The notes beneath the pieces are model-generated. The model made no database searches, was not told the origin of the DNA, and worked only from the letters and a program-made list of their open reading frames with translations. The position numbers and the translations under genes were made by a program. Shown here in pieces: positions 7,176 through 16,047 of a stretch of 34,449 nt of DNA. Numbering within the stretch: position 1 is the first letter of the stretch; the number at the start of each line of letters is the position of its first letter. Source of the DNA: JADJWR01 sp964509545 (GTDB taxonomy: Bacteria; Pseudomonadota; Gammaproteobacteria; Burkholderiales; Burkholderiaceae_F); NCBI GenBank assembly GCA_964509545.1, contig CAZDXQ010000041.1, positions 1 to 34,449 on the forward strand, read 5' to 3'.

Positions 7176-7207
7176 ATAACGACAGAGCACAGCCAAGGAG
7201 ACATGCC

Positions 7208-8206
7208 ATGAAAGACGTTCTCGCTTCGACCCGCCGCCGTTGGCTGATCGGCGCCGCTTCGCTGGTGACGGCGATCGCTGCGTCGCCGGCGCTGGCGCAG
7301 AACGAGATCAAGTTCGGCCACGTCGGCGAACCGGGGTCGCTGTTCGCAGCAAGCGCCGAGGAGTTCGCCCGCCGCGCCAACGCCAAACTCGGCAACAAGG
7401 CGAAAGTCGTCGTCTACGGCTCGAGCCAGCTCGGCGGCGACAAGGAACTGCTGCAGAAGCTGAAGCTCGGCACGGTCGACATGGCGCTGCCGTCGACGGT
7501 GATGTCCTCGGAGGCGGACCTGTTCGGCGTCTTCGAGATGCCGTACCTGGTCAAGGACCGTGCCCACATGGGGCGGATCGAGAAGGACGTGTTCTGGTCG
7601 AAGCTCGCGCCCGAGGCGGAGAAAAAGGGCCTGAAGATCATCGCGGTGTGGGAGAACGGCTACCGCCACATCACCAACAGCAAGCGCCCCATCAATACGC
7701 CGGACGACCTGAAGGGCATCAAGCTGCGCGTGCCGGAAGGCAAGTGGCGCGTGAAGATGTTCCAGACCTACGGCGCCAACCCCTCGCCGATGAAGTTCTC
7801 GGAGGTGTTCACGGCGCTTCAGACCGGCGTGATGGACGGCCAGGAGAACCCCTTCACGCAGATCTACAGCGCCAAGTTCCAGGAAGTGCAGAAGTACCTG
7901 TCGCTGACCGGCCATGTCTATACGCCGGCCTACGTGACGGTGGGGGCGAAGAAATGGGACAGCCTGCCGCCGGACGTGCGCAAGATCCTCGAGGACACGG
8001 CGAAGGAGACGCAGGCCTTCGTCTACGAGAAGGCCGCCAAGGACGACGAAGACCTGCTGGGCAAGATCAAGGCCGCGGGCGTTGCCGTCAACACGCCGAA
8101 CAAGGACGCCTTCGTCGCCGCCAGCAAGCCGGTGTACGAGGAGTTCGCCAAGGAAGTCGCCGGCTCGAAGGACGTGATCGACCGCGCCATCGCGCTCGGC
8201 AAGTAG
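7208..8206 (+). CDS. dctP: TRAP transporter solute-binding protein (DctP family)
   Basis: This 332-residue periplasmic protein binds an organic acid and delivers it to the DctQM permease. It starts with a signal peptide (TRRRWLIGAASLVTAIAA, cleavage after SPALA about residue 30); the twin-arginine run before WLIGA is Tat-like. The mature part has the DctP core: GEPGSLFAASAEEFA, then GSSQLGGDKELLQKL, and the LKGIKLRVPEG segment with the conserved Arg that pairs with the ligand carboxylate. A clear AAGGAG ribosome site (7195-7200) precedes the ATG. It lies 32 nt after the aminotransferase gene and 3 nt before dctQ. The ligand is probably a small carboxylate; which one cannot be told. Confidence 0.92.
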   Translation: MKDVLASTRRRWLIGAASLVTAIAASPALAQNEIKFGHVGEPGSLFAASAEEFARRANAKLGNKAKVVVYGSSQLGGDKELLQKLKLGTVDMALPSTVMSSEADLFGVFEMPYLVKDRAHMGRIEKDVFWSKLAPEAEKKGLKIIAVWENGYRHITNSKRPINTPDDLKGIKLRVPEGKWRVKMFQTYGANPSPMKFSEVFTALQTGVMDGQENPFTQIYSAKFQEVQKYLSLTGHVYTPAYVTVGAKKWDSLPPDVRKILEDTAKETQAFVYEKAAKDDEDLLGKIKAAGVAVNTPNKDAFVAASKPVYEEFAKEVAGSKDVIDRAIALGK

Positions 8207-8209
8207 CCG

Positions 8210-8713
8210 ATGACCTTGCGGTCGTTGCGCCGGGGATACGAGCGCTTCCTCGAGTGGATCTGCATCTTGCTGATGACCGCGCTCGCCGCCGAGGTGACGG
8301 TGGGCGTGGTCTTTCGCTACTCGGGCCATTCCCTGGTCTGGTATGACGAGGTTGCCACCATCCTGCTGGCCTGGGTGACGTTCTACGGCTCGGCGCTGGC
8401 AGTGCTGAGGCACGCGCACATGGGCGTGCCCGAGATCGTCAGGATGCTGCCGGCCCGCCGGCGGGTCGCCGCCGCGGTCGTCGCGCAACTGTGTGTGCTC
8501 GCCTTCTTCGTGCTGCTCGCGTGGGTGGGCTTTTCGATCCTCGGGATCCTGGCCTCGGATCGGCTCGTTTCGCTGCCCGGAGTCTCGGTGGCGTATGCGC
8601 ATTCCGTGATCCCGATCAGCGCGGTCCTGATCGTGATCGGCCAGCTGCTGGTGTTCCCCGAGGTGCTGCGCGATGCGCGCGGCGAAGTGTTGCGCGCCAA
8701 GGGGCCCGCATGA
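8210..8713 (+). CDS. dctQ: TRAP transporter small permease (DctQ family)
   Basis: A 167-residue inner-membrane protein with four hydrophobic segments (roughly residues 18-36, 50-68, 85-108 and 125-145). The conserved DctQ words are visible: VFRYSGHSLVWYDEVATILLAWVTFYGSALA, here named by its parts VFRY, WYDE and WVTFYGSA. It is the small subunit that pairs with DctM. It begins 3 nt after dctP, and its TGA overlaps the dctM ATG in an ATGA junction, so the three are translationally coupled. Confidence 0.9.
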   Translation: MTLRSLRRGYERFLEWICILLMTALAAEVTVGVVFRYSGHSLVWYDEVATILLAWVTFYGSALAVLRHAHMGVPEIVRMLPARRRVAAAVVAQLCVLAFFVLLAWVGFSILGILASDRLVSLPGVSVAYAHSVIPISAVLIVIGQLLVFPEVLRDARGEVLRAKGPA

Positions 8714-9993
8714 TCGGCTTCCTCGTCCTGGTCTGCGTGCTCGTGCTGGTGCTGATCAACGTTCCGATCGCCGTGGCGCTCTCGATCGCGTCGGTCGTGG
8801 CGATGCTGGCGACGCAGGGTGTGGCGAGCCTGCCCAACGTACCGCTGGCGCTGTACCAGGGCGCAACCAGCTTTCCGCTGATCGCGATCCCGCTGTTCAT
8901 CCTCGCCGCCGCGATCATGAACACCTCGGGGATCTCGCACCGCCTGATCGACTTCTGCCAGGCGCTCGTCGGCTGGGTGAGGGGCGCGCTCGCCCAGGTG
9001 AACGTGCTCAGCCACATGTTCTTCGCGGAAATTTCGGGTTCGGCGGTCGCAGGCGTGGCCGCCACCGCGTCCATCATCATGCCCGCGATGAAGGAGCGCG
9101 GTTATCCGGGGCCGTTCACGGCTGCGGTGACCTCCTCCACGGCGACGCTCGCGATCATCATCCCGCCGTCGATCCCGATGATCCTGTACGCGGTCATGGC
9201 GGGCACGTCGGTGGTGCAGATGTTCGTAGCGGGCATCGTCCCCGGCCTGCTGGCCTCATTCGGCTTCATGGGGCTGTGTTACTGGTACGCGGTCAGGAAC
9301 AACTGGCCGGTGGAGCAGATTTTCCAGTGGGGCGCCCTCTGGCGGGCATTCAGGCAAGCGTTCTGGGCGCTGACGCTGCCGGTCATCATCCTCGGGGGCA
9401 TTTTCGGCGGCATCGTCACGGCAACCGAAGGCGCCGCGCTGGCCGTTGTTGCGGCGCTCCTGGTGGGAGGCCTGGTCTACCGCGAGCTCGACTGGGCGCG
9501 CCTGCGTGAGGCGGTCATCGACGGCGTGGTGCAGACCGGCGCCGTGATGCTGCTGGTGGCGTCGTCGGCGCTCCTCGGTCTGTATTTGACCGAGGTACAG
9601 CTGCCGCAACGCATCGCGGCGACGATGCTTTCCATTACGAACGAGAAGTGGGCGATTCTCGCGATCCTCAATGTCTTCTTCCTCATCATCGGCATGTTCC
9701 TGCACTCGGCGGCCGCCATCGTGCTGGTGGTTCCGATCATGATGCCGGCGGTGACTGCGGCGGGGATCGATCCGATCCATTTCGGCCTCATCGTGACGCT
9801 GAACCTCGCCATCGGCCAGCAGACGCCGCCCGTGGCGAGCGTGCTGCTGCTCACCTGTTCGATCGCGAAGGAGAGCGTCTGGGACGTGACCAAGGCGAAC
9901 ATCCCGTTCATCGGAGTGCTCGTGGCCGTGCTTATGCTGATCACCTACGTGCCCGCCGTCACGCTGGGCCTGGTGGACTTCTTCTACCGCTAG
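8710..9993 (+). CDS. dctM: TRAP transporter large permease (DctM family)
   Basis: The 427-residue large permease subunit, with about twelve membrane segments, uses the sodium gradient to import the DctP-bound solute. Typical DctM words are present: PLFILAAAIMNTSGIS, GAAGATASIIMPAMKERGY-like VAATASIIMPAMKERGY, IIPPSIPMILYAVMAGTSV, and GMFLHSAAAIVLVVPI followed by IGQQTPPVASVL near the end. The start is the ATG overlapping the dctQ stop; the longer frame upstream is inside dctQ. Complete and undisrupted. Confidence 0.93.
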   Translation: MIGFLVLVCVLVLVLINVPIAVALSIASVVAMLATQGVASLPNVPLALYQGATSFPLIAIPLFILAAAIMNTSGISHRLIDFCQALVGWVRGALAQVNVLSHMFFAEISGSAVAGVAATASIIMPAMKERGYPGPFTAAVTSSTATLAIIIPPSIPMILYAVMAGTSVVQMFVAGIVPGLLASFGFMGLCYWYAVRNNWPVEQIFQWGALWRAFRQAFWALTLPVIILGGIFGGIVTATEGAALAVVAALLVGGLVYRELDWARLREAVIDGVVQTGAVMLLVASSALLGLYLTEVQLPQRIAATMLSITNEKWAILAILNVFFLIIGMFLHSAAAIVLVVPIMMPAVTAAGIDPIHFGLIVTLNLAIGQQTPPVASVLLLTCSIAKESVWDVTKANIPFIGVLVAVLMLITYVPAVTLGLVDFFYR

Positions 9994-10000
9994 AGAGCCG

Positions 10001-10780
10001 ATGGGCAACACGCTCCTCGTCGAACGCGACGGGCCGATCGCGACCGTGGTGCTCAATCGGCCCGAGAAGCTGAACGCGCTGACGAAACCCATGTGGCAGG
10101 GGCTGGGCGACGCGGTACGTGCCTTGTCGGCCGACGACGACCTGCGCTGCATCGTGCTGCGCGGCGCCGGCGACAAGGCGTTCTCGCCCGGCAACGACAT
10201 CGGCGAGTTCGCCACCGTGCGCGCCAACAAGGCGCAGGCGATCGAGTACGGCGCGATCATGCACGCGACGGCGCAGGCGCTGGAGAACTGCCGCCATCCG
10301 ATCGTCGCCCAGATCCACGGCATCTGCGTCGGCGGCGGCCTGGAGATCGCGGCGCTCGCCGACATCCGCATCTGCGGAACATCGAGCCGCTTCGGCGCGC
10401 CGATCAAGAATCTCGGCCTGGTGATGGCCTACGCCGAGATGGCGCCGCTGGTGCGGCTGGTAGGGGCGAGCATCGCGCTGGAGATCCTGCTCGAGGGGCG
10501 GATCTTCGATGCTGCCGAAGCGAAGGACAAGGGTCTGGTGACGCGCGTCGTGCCCGACGATCAGGTGGCCGCCGAGGCGCGCGCCGCCGCCGAGCGCATC
10601 GCCGAAGGCGCGCCGCTGGCGGCGCGCTGGCACAAGAAGTTCGCCCGCCGGCTGGCCGATCCGCGCGAACTGACGCCCGCCGAGCGCGACGAGTGCTTCG
10701 ACTGCTTCGATACCGAGGACTTCCGCATCGGCTACCAGTCCTTCCTGGCCAGGCGCAAGCCGCAGTTCGTCGGCCGCTGA
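10001..10780 (+). CDS. Enoyl-CoA hydratase/isomerase family protein
   Basis: A 259-residue crotonase-fold protein. It has the N-terminal LNRPEKLNALT strand, the oxyanion-hole segment GAGDKAFSPGNDIGEF (about residues 58-73) and the second oxyanion segment GICVGGGLEIAALADIRI (about 107-124). The usual crotonase Glu positions are not clearly conserved (IKNLGLVMAYAEM), so it may catalyse another reaction of the superfamily, such as isomerisation or hydrolysis, rather than plain hydration. It begins 7 nt after dctM and precedes a CoA-transferase, which suggests that the imported acid is activated to a CoA ester and processed here. Confidence 0.85.
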   Translation: MGNTLLVERDGPIATVVLNRPEKLNALTKPMWQGLGDAVRALSADDDLRCIVLRGAGDKAFSPGNDIGEFATVRANKAQAIEYGAIMHATAQALENCRHPIVAQIHGICVGGGLEIAALADIRICGTSSRFGAPIKNLGLVMAYAEMAPLVRLVGASIALEILLEGRIFDAAEAKDKGLVTRVVPDDQVAAEARAAAERIAEGAPLAARWHKKFARRLADPRELTPAERDECFDCFDTEDFRIGYQSFLARRKPQFVGR

Positions 10781-10808
10781 GCCGGCGCCAGAGCGCCGCG
10801 ACGACGTG

Positions 10809-12035
10809 ATGAAGCCATCACCAACGGGACCGCTGGCCGGGATGCGCGTGCTTGAACTGGCGCAGATCATGTCCGGCCCGACCGCCGGCCTGATGCTCGC
10901 CGATCTCGGCGCCGACGTGATCAAGGTCGAGAAGCTGCCCGGCGGCGACGATTCGCGCGGCTACACCGATCCGCGCGTCAACGGCGTCTCGGCGCCGTTC
11001 CTGATGATGAACCGCAACAAGCGCGGCCTGGCGCTGAACCTCAAGCAGGCGCAGGGCCGCGAGGTGCTGCTGCGGATGGCGGCGCGCGCCGACGTGCTGC
11101 TGGAGAACTTCCGCACCGGCACGATGGCGAAGCTCGGACTCGGCGTCGAGGTGCTTCGCCAGGCCAATCCGGGGCTGATCTACTGCGCGGTCAGCGGCTA
11201 CGGCCATACCGGCCCCTATGCCGACAAGGGCGGCTTCGACCTGATCGCGCAGGGCTTCGCCGGGCTGATGTCGATCACGGGCGAGCCGGACCGGCCGCCG
11301 GCGAAGGTCGGCCCGCCGGTGTCGGACATCAACGGCGGCATCCTCGGCGCGCTTGGCATCGTCGCTGCCTGGGCGCACAAGCTGCGCACGGGCGAAGGAC
11401 AGGTGGTCGACACCTCGCTGATGGAGGCAGCGTTGCAGCAGACGTATTGGCACGCCGCCGTGTACTTCGCCACCGGCGAATCGCCGGGTCCGACCGGCTC
11501 GGCACACATCCTGACCGCGCCCTACCAGGCCTTCCACGCGGCCGATGGCTGGATCAACATTGGCGGCGCCAACCAGGCCAACTGGGAACGGATCGCCGAG
11601 GTGCTCGGCCACCCGCAGTGGCGCAGCGATCCGCGCTTCGCCACCAACACCGCCCGCAAGCAGAACCTGCCCGAACTGGTCGCAAAGATGAACGCGGTGC
11701 TGGGCACGCGCACGCGCGCCGAGTGGCTGGCCGCCTTCGACGCCGCCGGCGTGCCGGCCGGCCCCGTGCATTCGATCGGCGAGGCGCTGAGCCATCCGCA
11801 GACTCTGGCGCGCGAGATGGTGGTCGAGACGAACCACCCGCAGGCCGGGCCGGTGAAAAGCATCGGCTTCCCGATCCGCTTCTCCGCCACGCCCGCCGCC
11901 GTCACGCGGCCGGCGCCGCTGCTCGGCGAGCACACGCGCGAAGTGCTGCGCGACTATGGCTTCGCCGAGCACGAGATCGATGCGCTGCTGGCCGCCGGCG
12001 TGGTTCAGGACGGCTCGACACAGCGCCCCGCCTGA
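10809..12035 (+). CDS. Class III (CaiB/BaiF) CoA-transferase
   Basis: The 408-residue product belongs to the formyl-CoA transferase/CaiB family, which moves CoA from one acyl-CoA to a free carboxylate. The start region GPLAGMRVLELAQIMSGPTAGLMLADLGADVIKVE (in parts RVLELAQIMSGP and LADLGADVIKVE) is the hallmark CoA-binding fold. The catalytic Asp is that of QVVDTSLMEAAL (about residue 200). The ATG at 10809 follows an in-frame GTG by one codon. It is the last gene of the rightward catabolic operon, 28 nt after the hydratase. The acid it activates is probably the one imported by DctPQM; this is inference from context. Confidence 0.9.
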   Translation: MKPSPTGPLAGMRVLELAQIMSGPTAGLMLADLGADVIKVEKLPGGDDSRGYTDPRVNGVSAPFLMMNRNKRGLALNLKQAQGREVLLRMAARADVLLENFRTGTMAKLGLGVEVLRQANPGLIYCAVSGYGHTGPYADKGGFDLIAQGFAGLMSITGEPDRPPAKVGPPVSDINGGILGALGIVAAWAHKLRTGEGQVVDTSLMEAALQQTYWHAAVYFATGESPGPTGSAHILTAPYQAFHAADGWINIGGANQANWERIAEVLGHPQWRSDPRFATNTARKQNLPELVAKMNAVLGTRTRAEWLAAFDAAGVPAGPVHSIGEALSHPQTLAREMVVETNHPQAGPVKSIGFPIRFSATPAAVTRPAPLLGEHTREVLRDYGFAEHEIDALLAAGVVQDGSTQRPA

Positions 12036-12098
12036 GGCCCGCGCGCGGTCCGCCGAAGGCGAGCCGATACAATCCGCGCTTTGGTCTGGCCCGCGACA

Positions 12099-12602
12099 AT
12101 GAACGGCAGAACGCGCGCAGCGCCCGTGGTCGGCGTCCTGATGGGGTCGAACTCTGACTGGGACATCATGCAGCACGCCTGCGAGGTGCTGAAGGAATTC
12201 GGCGTGCCGTTCGAGGCCAAGGTGGTCTCCGCCCACCGCACGCCCGACGAGATGTTCGCCTATGCGGAAGAGGCGCGCAGCCGCGGCCTGCGGGTGATCA
12301 TCGCCGGCGCCGGCGGCGCCGCGCACCTGCCCGGCATGCTGGCCTCGAAGACCGTGATCCCCGTGCTCGGCGTGCCGGTGCCATCGCGCTACCTGCGCGG
12401 CGAGGACAGTCTGCTGTCGATCGTGCAGATGCCCAAGGGCGTGCCGGTGGCCACCTTCGCCATCGGCGAGGCCGGTGCGGCCAATGCCGGCCTGTTCGCG
12501 GTGGCGATGCTGGCCACTGCCGATGCCGACCTGGCGCAGAAGCTCGCGCAGTTCCGCGCCACGCAGAGCGAGAAAGCGCGCAACATGACGCTGCCGCTGT
12601 GA
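12099..12602 (+). CDS. purE: N5-CAIR mutase PurE
   Basis: A 167-residue class I PurE, which converts N5-carboxyaminoimidazole ribonucleotide to CAIR in purine synthesis in the cytoplasm. Conserved elements are GVLMGSNSDWDIM (phosphate binding), VSAHRTPDEM (catalytic His), AGAGGAAHLPGMLAS and the GIPVQ-like GVPVPSRYLRGEDSLLSIVQMPKGVPVAT loop, here named by GEDSLLSIVQMP. The ATG at 12099 is favoured over an in-frame TTG 18 nt upstream. A TACAAT box (12068-12073) could be its -10. It is followed by purK, the partner enzyme making the N5-CAIR substrate. Confidence 0.95.
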   Translation: MNGRTRAAPVVGVLMGSNSDWDIMQHACEVLKEFGVPFEAKVVSAHRTPDEMFAYAEEARSRGLRVIIAGAGGAAHLPGMLASKTVIPVLGVPVPSRYLRGEDSLLSIVQMPKGVPVATFAIGEAGAANAGLFAVAMLATADADLAQKLAQFRATQSEKARNMTLPL

Positions 12603-12713
12603 GACAGGCGCGATAATGCAGTGTCCTTCCGTGCCCAGCGTGCCTCGCGCGGGTCTTCAGGCGCGAGCGCCGCGCATCACGGGCGACGCCGCCGCGATCG
12701 CTGCTGAAACCGC

Positions 12714-13895
12714 ATGACCGATCACCCCGCAGGCGCGCCACCGGCGCCGATTGCCCCGGGAAGCTGGCTCGGCCTGCTCGGCGGCGGGCAACTGGGGCGG
12801 ATGTTCGCCATGGCGGCGGCCAGCCTCGGCTATCGCGTCTGCGTGGTCGATCCCGATCCGCTGAGCCCGGCGGCCGCGGTGTGCGAGGAACACTTGCAGG
12901 CACCTTACGAGGACGAGCAGGCGCTGGCGGAACTGGCGCGTCGCTGCGCCGCCGTGACCATCGAGTTCGAGAACGTGCCGGCCGGCGCGTTGCGGACGCT
13001 CGCCGAGCGCGTGCCGGTTCGGCCGGCGGCCGACGCGGTGGCGGTGGCGCAGGACCGCATCTTCGAGAAGCGCTTCATGGTCGCGCACGGCGTGGACGTC
13101 GGCCCGCACAAAGTCGTCGAACGGATCGACGACCTGCTGCGCGCGCCCGACCTGCTGTTTCCCGCGATCCTGAAGACAGCGCGGCTCGGCTACGACGGCA
13201 AGGGCCAGGTCGCCGTCGAAACGCGCGACGAGGCGGTGCAGGCGTGGTCGCGCCTCGGCCGCGCCGCCGCAGTGCTGGAAAAGCGGCTGCACCTGCTGCG
13301 CGAGGTCTCCTGCATCGTCTGCCGCGGCGCCGACGGCGCGATGACGAACTACCCGGTGATCGAGAACCAGCACCGCAACGGCATCCTCGCCGTGTCGATC
13401 GCCCCGGCGCGCGTCTCGCCGCAGGTGGCCGCGCACGCGGCGGAGCTCGCGCGCCGGATCGCCGCCGCGCTCGACTACGTCGGCGTGCTGTGCGTGGAGA
13501 TGTTCGTCGTCGGCGAGGAACGGCTTCTCGTCAACGAGATCGCGCCGCGGCCGCACAACTCCGGTCACTTCACGATCGATGCCTGCGCCGCCAGCCAGTT
13601 CGAGCAGCAGGTGCGCACGCTGGCCGGCATGCCGCTCGCCTCGCCGGCGCAGCTGGTGCCGGCGGTGATGCTGAACGTGCTCGGCGACCTGTGGTTCCAC
13701 CACGGCGAGCGGCGCGAGCCGCCGTGGCACGAGGCGCTCGCCGTCAGCGGCGCCAAGCTGCATCTGTACGGCAAGCACGAGCCGCGACCGGGACGCAAGA
13801 TGGGGCACGTCACCTGCCTCGGGGCCTCGGTGGCCGATGCGCTCGAACGCGCGGTGGCGGTGGCCGCGGAACTCGGCATCGAACCGCCGAAGTGA
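12714..13895 (+). CDS. purK: N5-CAIR synthetase PurK
   Basis: A 393-residue ATP-grasp enzyme that carboxylates AIR to N5-CAIR using ATP and bicarbonate. The N-terminal LGLLGGGQLGRMFAMAA (about residues 18-34) is the PurK signature, followed by IEFENVPAG, the ATP-grasp segment PAILKTARLGYDGKGQ, and LVNEIAPRPHNSGHFTIDAC near residue 270, carrying the metal and ligand residues. It lies 111 nt after purE; a GATAAT box at 12612-12617 may provide a promoter of its own. Its TGA overlaps the GTG start of the sua5 gene. Confidence 0.95.
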   Translation: MTDHPAGAPPAPIAPGSWLGLLGGGQLGRMFAMAAASLGYRVCVVDPDPLSPAAAVCEEHLQAPYEDEQALAELARRCAAVTIEFENVPAGALRTLAERVPVRPAADAVAVAQDRIFEKRFMVAHGVDVGPHKVVERIDDLLRAPDLLFPAILKTARLGYDGKGQVAVETRDEAVQAWSRLGRAAAVLEKRLHLLREVSCIVCRGADGAMTNYPVIENQHRNGILAVSIAPARVSPQVAAHAAELARRIAAALDYVGVLCVEMFVVGEERLLVNEIAPRPHNSGHFTIDACAASQFEQQVRTLAGMPLASPAQLVPAVMLNVLGDLWFHHGERREPPWHEALAVSGAKLHLYGKHEPRPGRKMGHVTCLGASVADALERAVAVAAELGIEPPK

Positions 13896-14920
13896 GCGCG
13901 GCCGCGCCGGTCGATGCGACGCTTGTCGAGCGCGCCGCGGCACTGCTGGCGGCGGGCCGGCTGGTCGCGTTCCCGACCGAAACGGTCTACGGGCTCGGCG
14001 CCGATGCCGACAACGTCGCCGCCGTGCGTGCCATCTTCGCCGCCAAGGGTCGGCCGGCCGACCACCCGGTGATCGTCCATGTTACCGATCTCGGCGCGAT
14101 CGGCGCGTGGAGCGTCGATGCGCCGGCGGCGACGCAGCAACTGGCGCGGGCCTTCTGGCCCGGGCCGCTGACGCTGGTGCTGCGGCGTTCGGCGCGCGCG
14201 CACGATGCGCTGACCGGCGGCCAGGCGAGTGTGGGCCTGCGCTGCCCGGCGCACCCGTGGGCGCAGGCGCTGCTGCGCGCCTTCGCCGCCGTGCGCGGCG
14301 ACGCCGCCGCAGCCCTGGCGGCGCCGAGCGCAAACAGTTTCGGCCGCATCAGCCCGACGACGGCCGCGCACGTGCGCGCCGATCTCGGCGAGAAGCCGGA
14401 CGGCCGCGTCGATCTGATCCTCGACGGCGGCGCCTGCCCGGTCGGCATCGAATCGACGATCGTCGATCTGTCCGGCGACGCGCCGCGGCTGCTGCGGCAG
14501 GGTTCGATCACGCGCCGCCAGCTCGAACAGACGCTGGCGCGACCGGTGGCCGACGCCGATCACGGCGCGCCGCGCGCTTCGGGCCGGCTGAAGAGCCACT
14601 ACGCGCCGCGAACGCCGCTCGAACTGCTGCCGGCGGCGCAGCTACCGGCTCGGGTCAACGCGCTGCGCGGCACGCGCATGGCCGTGCTGGCACCCGCCGC
14701 GACGCTGCTCGACTGGCCGGCCGACGTGGTGCTCAGGCTGGTGGCGCCGGTCGATGCGCAGCAATACGCGCGGCGGCTGTATGCACTGCTGCACCAGCTC
14801 GACGAGTGCGGCGCGGCGCGAATCCTCGTCGCCGCGCCGCCGCAGGGCGAGGTCTGGGAGGCGGTGCACGACCGGCTGCGGCGCGCCGCAGCGGCGACGG
14901 ACACCGACGAAGGCACCTGA
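13892..14920 (+). CDS. L-threonylcarbamoyladenylate synthase, Sua5 type
   Basis: A 342-residue Sua5/YrdC enzyme that makes threonylcarbamoyl-AMP, the first step of the t6A modification at position 37 of ANN-decoding tRNAs. The N-terminal YrdC domain (1-210) shows VAFPTETVYGLGADA, KGRPADHPVIVH, GPLTLVL and APSANSFGRISPT. A linker (GRLKSHYAPRTPLEL, about 230-244) leads to the C-terminal Sua5 domain, so this is the long form rather than short YrdC. The start is taken as the GTG overlapping the purK stop (GTGA), giving MSAAAPVDATLVERAA. The coupling to purK is seen in many betaproteobacteria. Confidence 0.92.
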   Translation: MSAAAPVDATLVERAAALLAAGRLVAFPTETVYGLGADADNVAAVRAIFAAKGRPADHPVIVHVTDLGAIGAWSVDAPAATQQLARAFWPGPLTLVLRRSARAHDALTGGQASVGLRCPAHPWAQALLRAFAAVRGDAAAALAAPSANSFGRISPTTAAHVRADLGEKPDGRVDLILDGGACPVGIESTIVDLSGDAPRLLRQGSITRRQLEQTLARPVADADHGAPRASGRLKSHYAPRTPLELLPAAQLPARVNALRGTRMAVLAPAATLLDWPADVVLRLVAPVDAQQYARRLYALLHQLDECGAARILVAAPPQGEVWEAVHDRLRRAAAATDTDEGT

Positions 14921-14938
14921 GGCTCATCGGCGCCCGCG

Positions 14939-14944
14939 TATGAT
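14939..14944 (+). promoter_or_regulatory. Possible -10 box for the GDSL lipoprotein gene
   Basis: TATGAT lies 55 nt upstream of the GDSL gene start, just after the sua5 stop. No convincing -35 was found, so this is a weak assignment. A good ribosome site GAGGAGG (14986-14992) follows. Confidence 0.3.
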
Positions 14945-14998
14945 CCGCTGACGGCTCCGCGATTGAAGCCGTCGCGAAGACAACAGAGGAGGAGATCG

Positions 14999-15955
14999 AT
15001 GTTCGAATTCCTGCGGGTGCGCCGGCGGGCCCTTCTGCTCGCCGCTGCGTCGGCGGCCACGATCCTGGTCGCGTCCTGCGGCGGTGGCAGCGATGACCAG
15101 CCGCCATTGTTCAGGACGATGGTCACGTTCGGCGCCAGCCTGAGCGACAACGGTAACAGTTGCAATCTGATCCCGACGAGTTGCCCGCCGGCGCCGCCTT
15201 ATGCTTCGGGCCGCTTCTCGAACGGGGCGCTGTGGATCGACGCGGTAGCCGCCAGGTACGGCGCCAGCGCGGTGCCGTCACGGCAAGGCGGAACGAACTA
15301 CTCGTATGGCGGGGCTCGCACGGGCGCTGTCCCGGGTGTCACCACGCCGGCGGCGGTGCCGAGCATGGTGACGCAACTGGAACAGTATCTGCAGCGCGTC
15401 GGCTACCTGGCCAGTGCGCAGACTCTGTTCGTGGTCGATGCGGCAACGGTCGGCAACAACATTGCCGATGCGCTGACGCTGTCGGCGACCAATCCAAATG
15501 CGCCGGTGGCGGTGCTGACGGCTGCGGTGACGGATATCGCGACGATGATCGCGCGCTTGTACGCGTCCGGGGCGCGGCATATCGCGGTGCTTAACGCGCC
15601 GAATGTGGGCCGCACGCCGCGCGTGCAAGCCCTTGGCGCGGCAGCTATTGCTGGGGCGACGCAGCTTTCGGCGCAGTTCAACGGCGCGCTGGCGCAACAG
15701 ATCGCTGCATTGAAGGCTTCATCACCTGGCCTGAACGTTTACGTTGCCGATTTCTTCACTCTGAACGAACAGATCGCGGGCAATCCCGCCGCTTTCGGTT
15801 TTTCGAACGTCACCGCACCGTGCTTCGACGCGTCGGTACTGCCGCCGACCGTCTGCGCGAACCCCGATCAGTACGCGTACTGGGATCCTTTCCACCCCAC
15901 GCAGGCGACCGGCAAGCTGATGTCCGACTTGATGATCGCGGCCATCGGCCGCTGA
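14999..15955 (+). CDS. SGNH/GDSL hydrolase lipoprotein
   Basis: A 318-residue exported GDSL-family esterase or lipase. A basic N-terminus and hydrophobic stretch end in the lipobox VASC27, so the protein is probably a lipoprotein. The block I motif FGASLSDNGN puts the nucleophile at Ser47, and the C-terminal DPFHPT gives the Asp296/His299 pair of the triad. Family members (thermolabile-haemolysin/autotransporter-esterase type) cleave ester bonds of lipids or polysaccharides; the substrate here is open. There is no C-terminal beta-barrel, so it is not an autotransporter. The ATG is preceded by GAGGAGG. The gene ends in a strong intrinsic terminator and stands alone. Confidence 0.85.
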   Translation: MFEFLRVRRRALLLAAASAATILVASCGGGSDDQPPLFRTMVTFGASLSDNGNSCNLIPTSCPPAPPYASGRFSNGALWIDAVAARYGASAVPSRQGGTNYSYGGARTGAVPGVTTPAAVPSMVTQLEQYLQRVGYLASAQTLFVVDAATVGNNIADALTLSATNPNAPVAVLTAAVTDIATMIARLYASGARHIAVLNAPNVGRTPRVQALGAAAIAGATQLSAQFNGALAQQIAALKASSPGLNVYVADFFTLNEQIAGNPAAFGFSNVTAPCFDASVLPPTVCANPDQYAYWDPFHPTQATGKLMSDLMIAAIGR

Positions 15956-15975
15956 TCGGGCAGATGTATCTGAAG

Positions 15976-16002
15976 GCGGCGCCTGCGGGCGCCGCTTTTT
16001 TT
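15976..16002 (+). terminator. Intrinsic terminator after the GDSL gene
   Basis: A perfect 8-bp stem GCGGCGCC/GGCGCCGC with a TGCG loop is followed directly by seven T residues. It lies 20 nt after the stop codon. Confidence 0.92.
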
Positions 16003-16047
16003 GCGAATCCGCACGCGCGCGATCACGTCGCGCCGTAGTCGCACCCG

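Noticed and set aside
12881..13891. Long in-frame N-terminal extension of the Sua5 gene
   Set aside because: It overlaps purK in another frame and is Arg-rich; the homology starts at the GTG at 13892.
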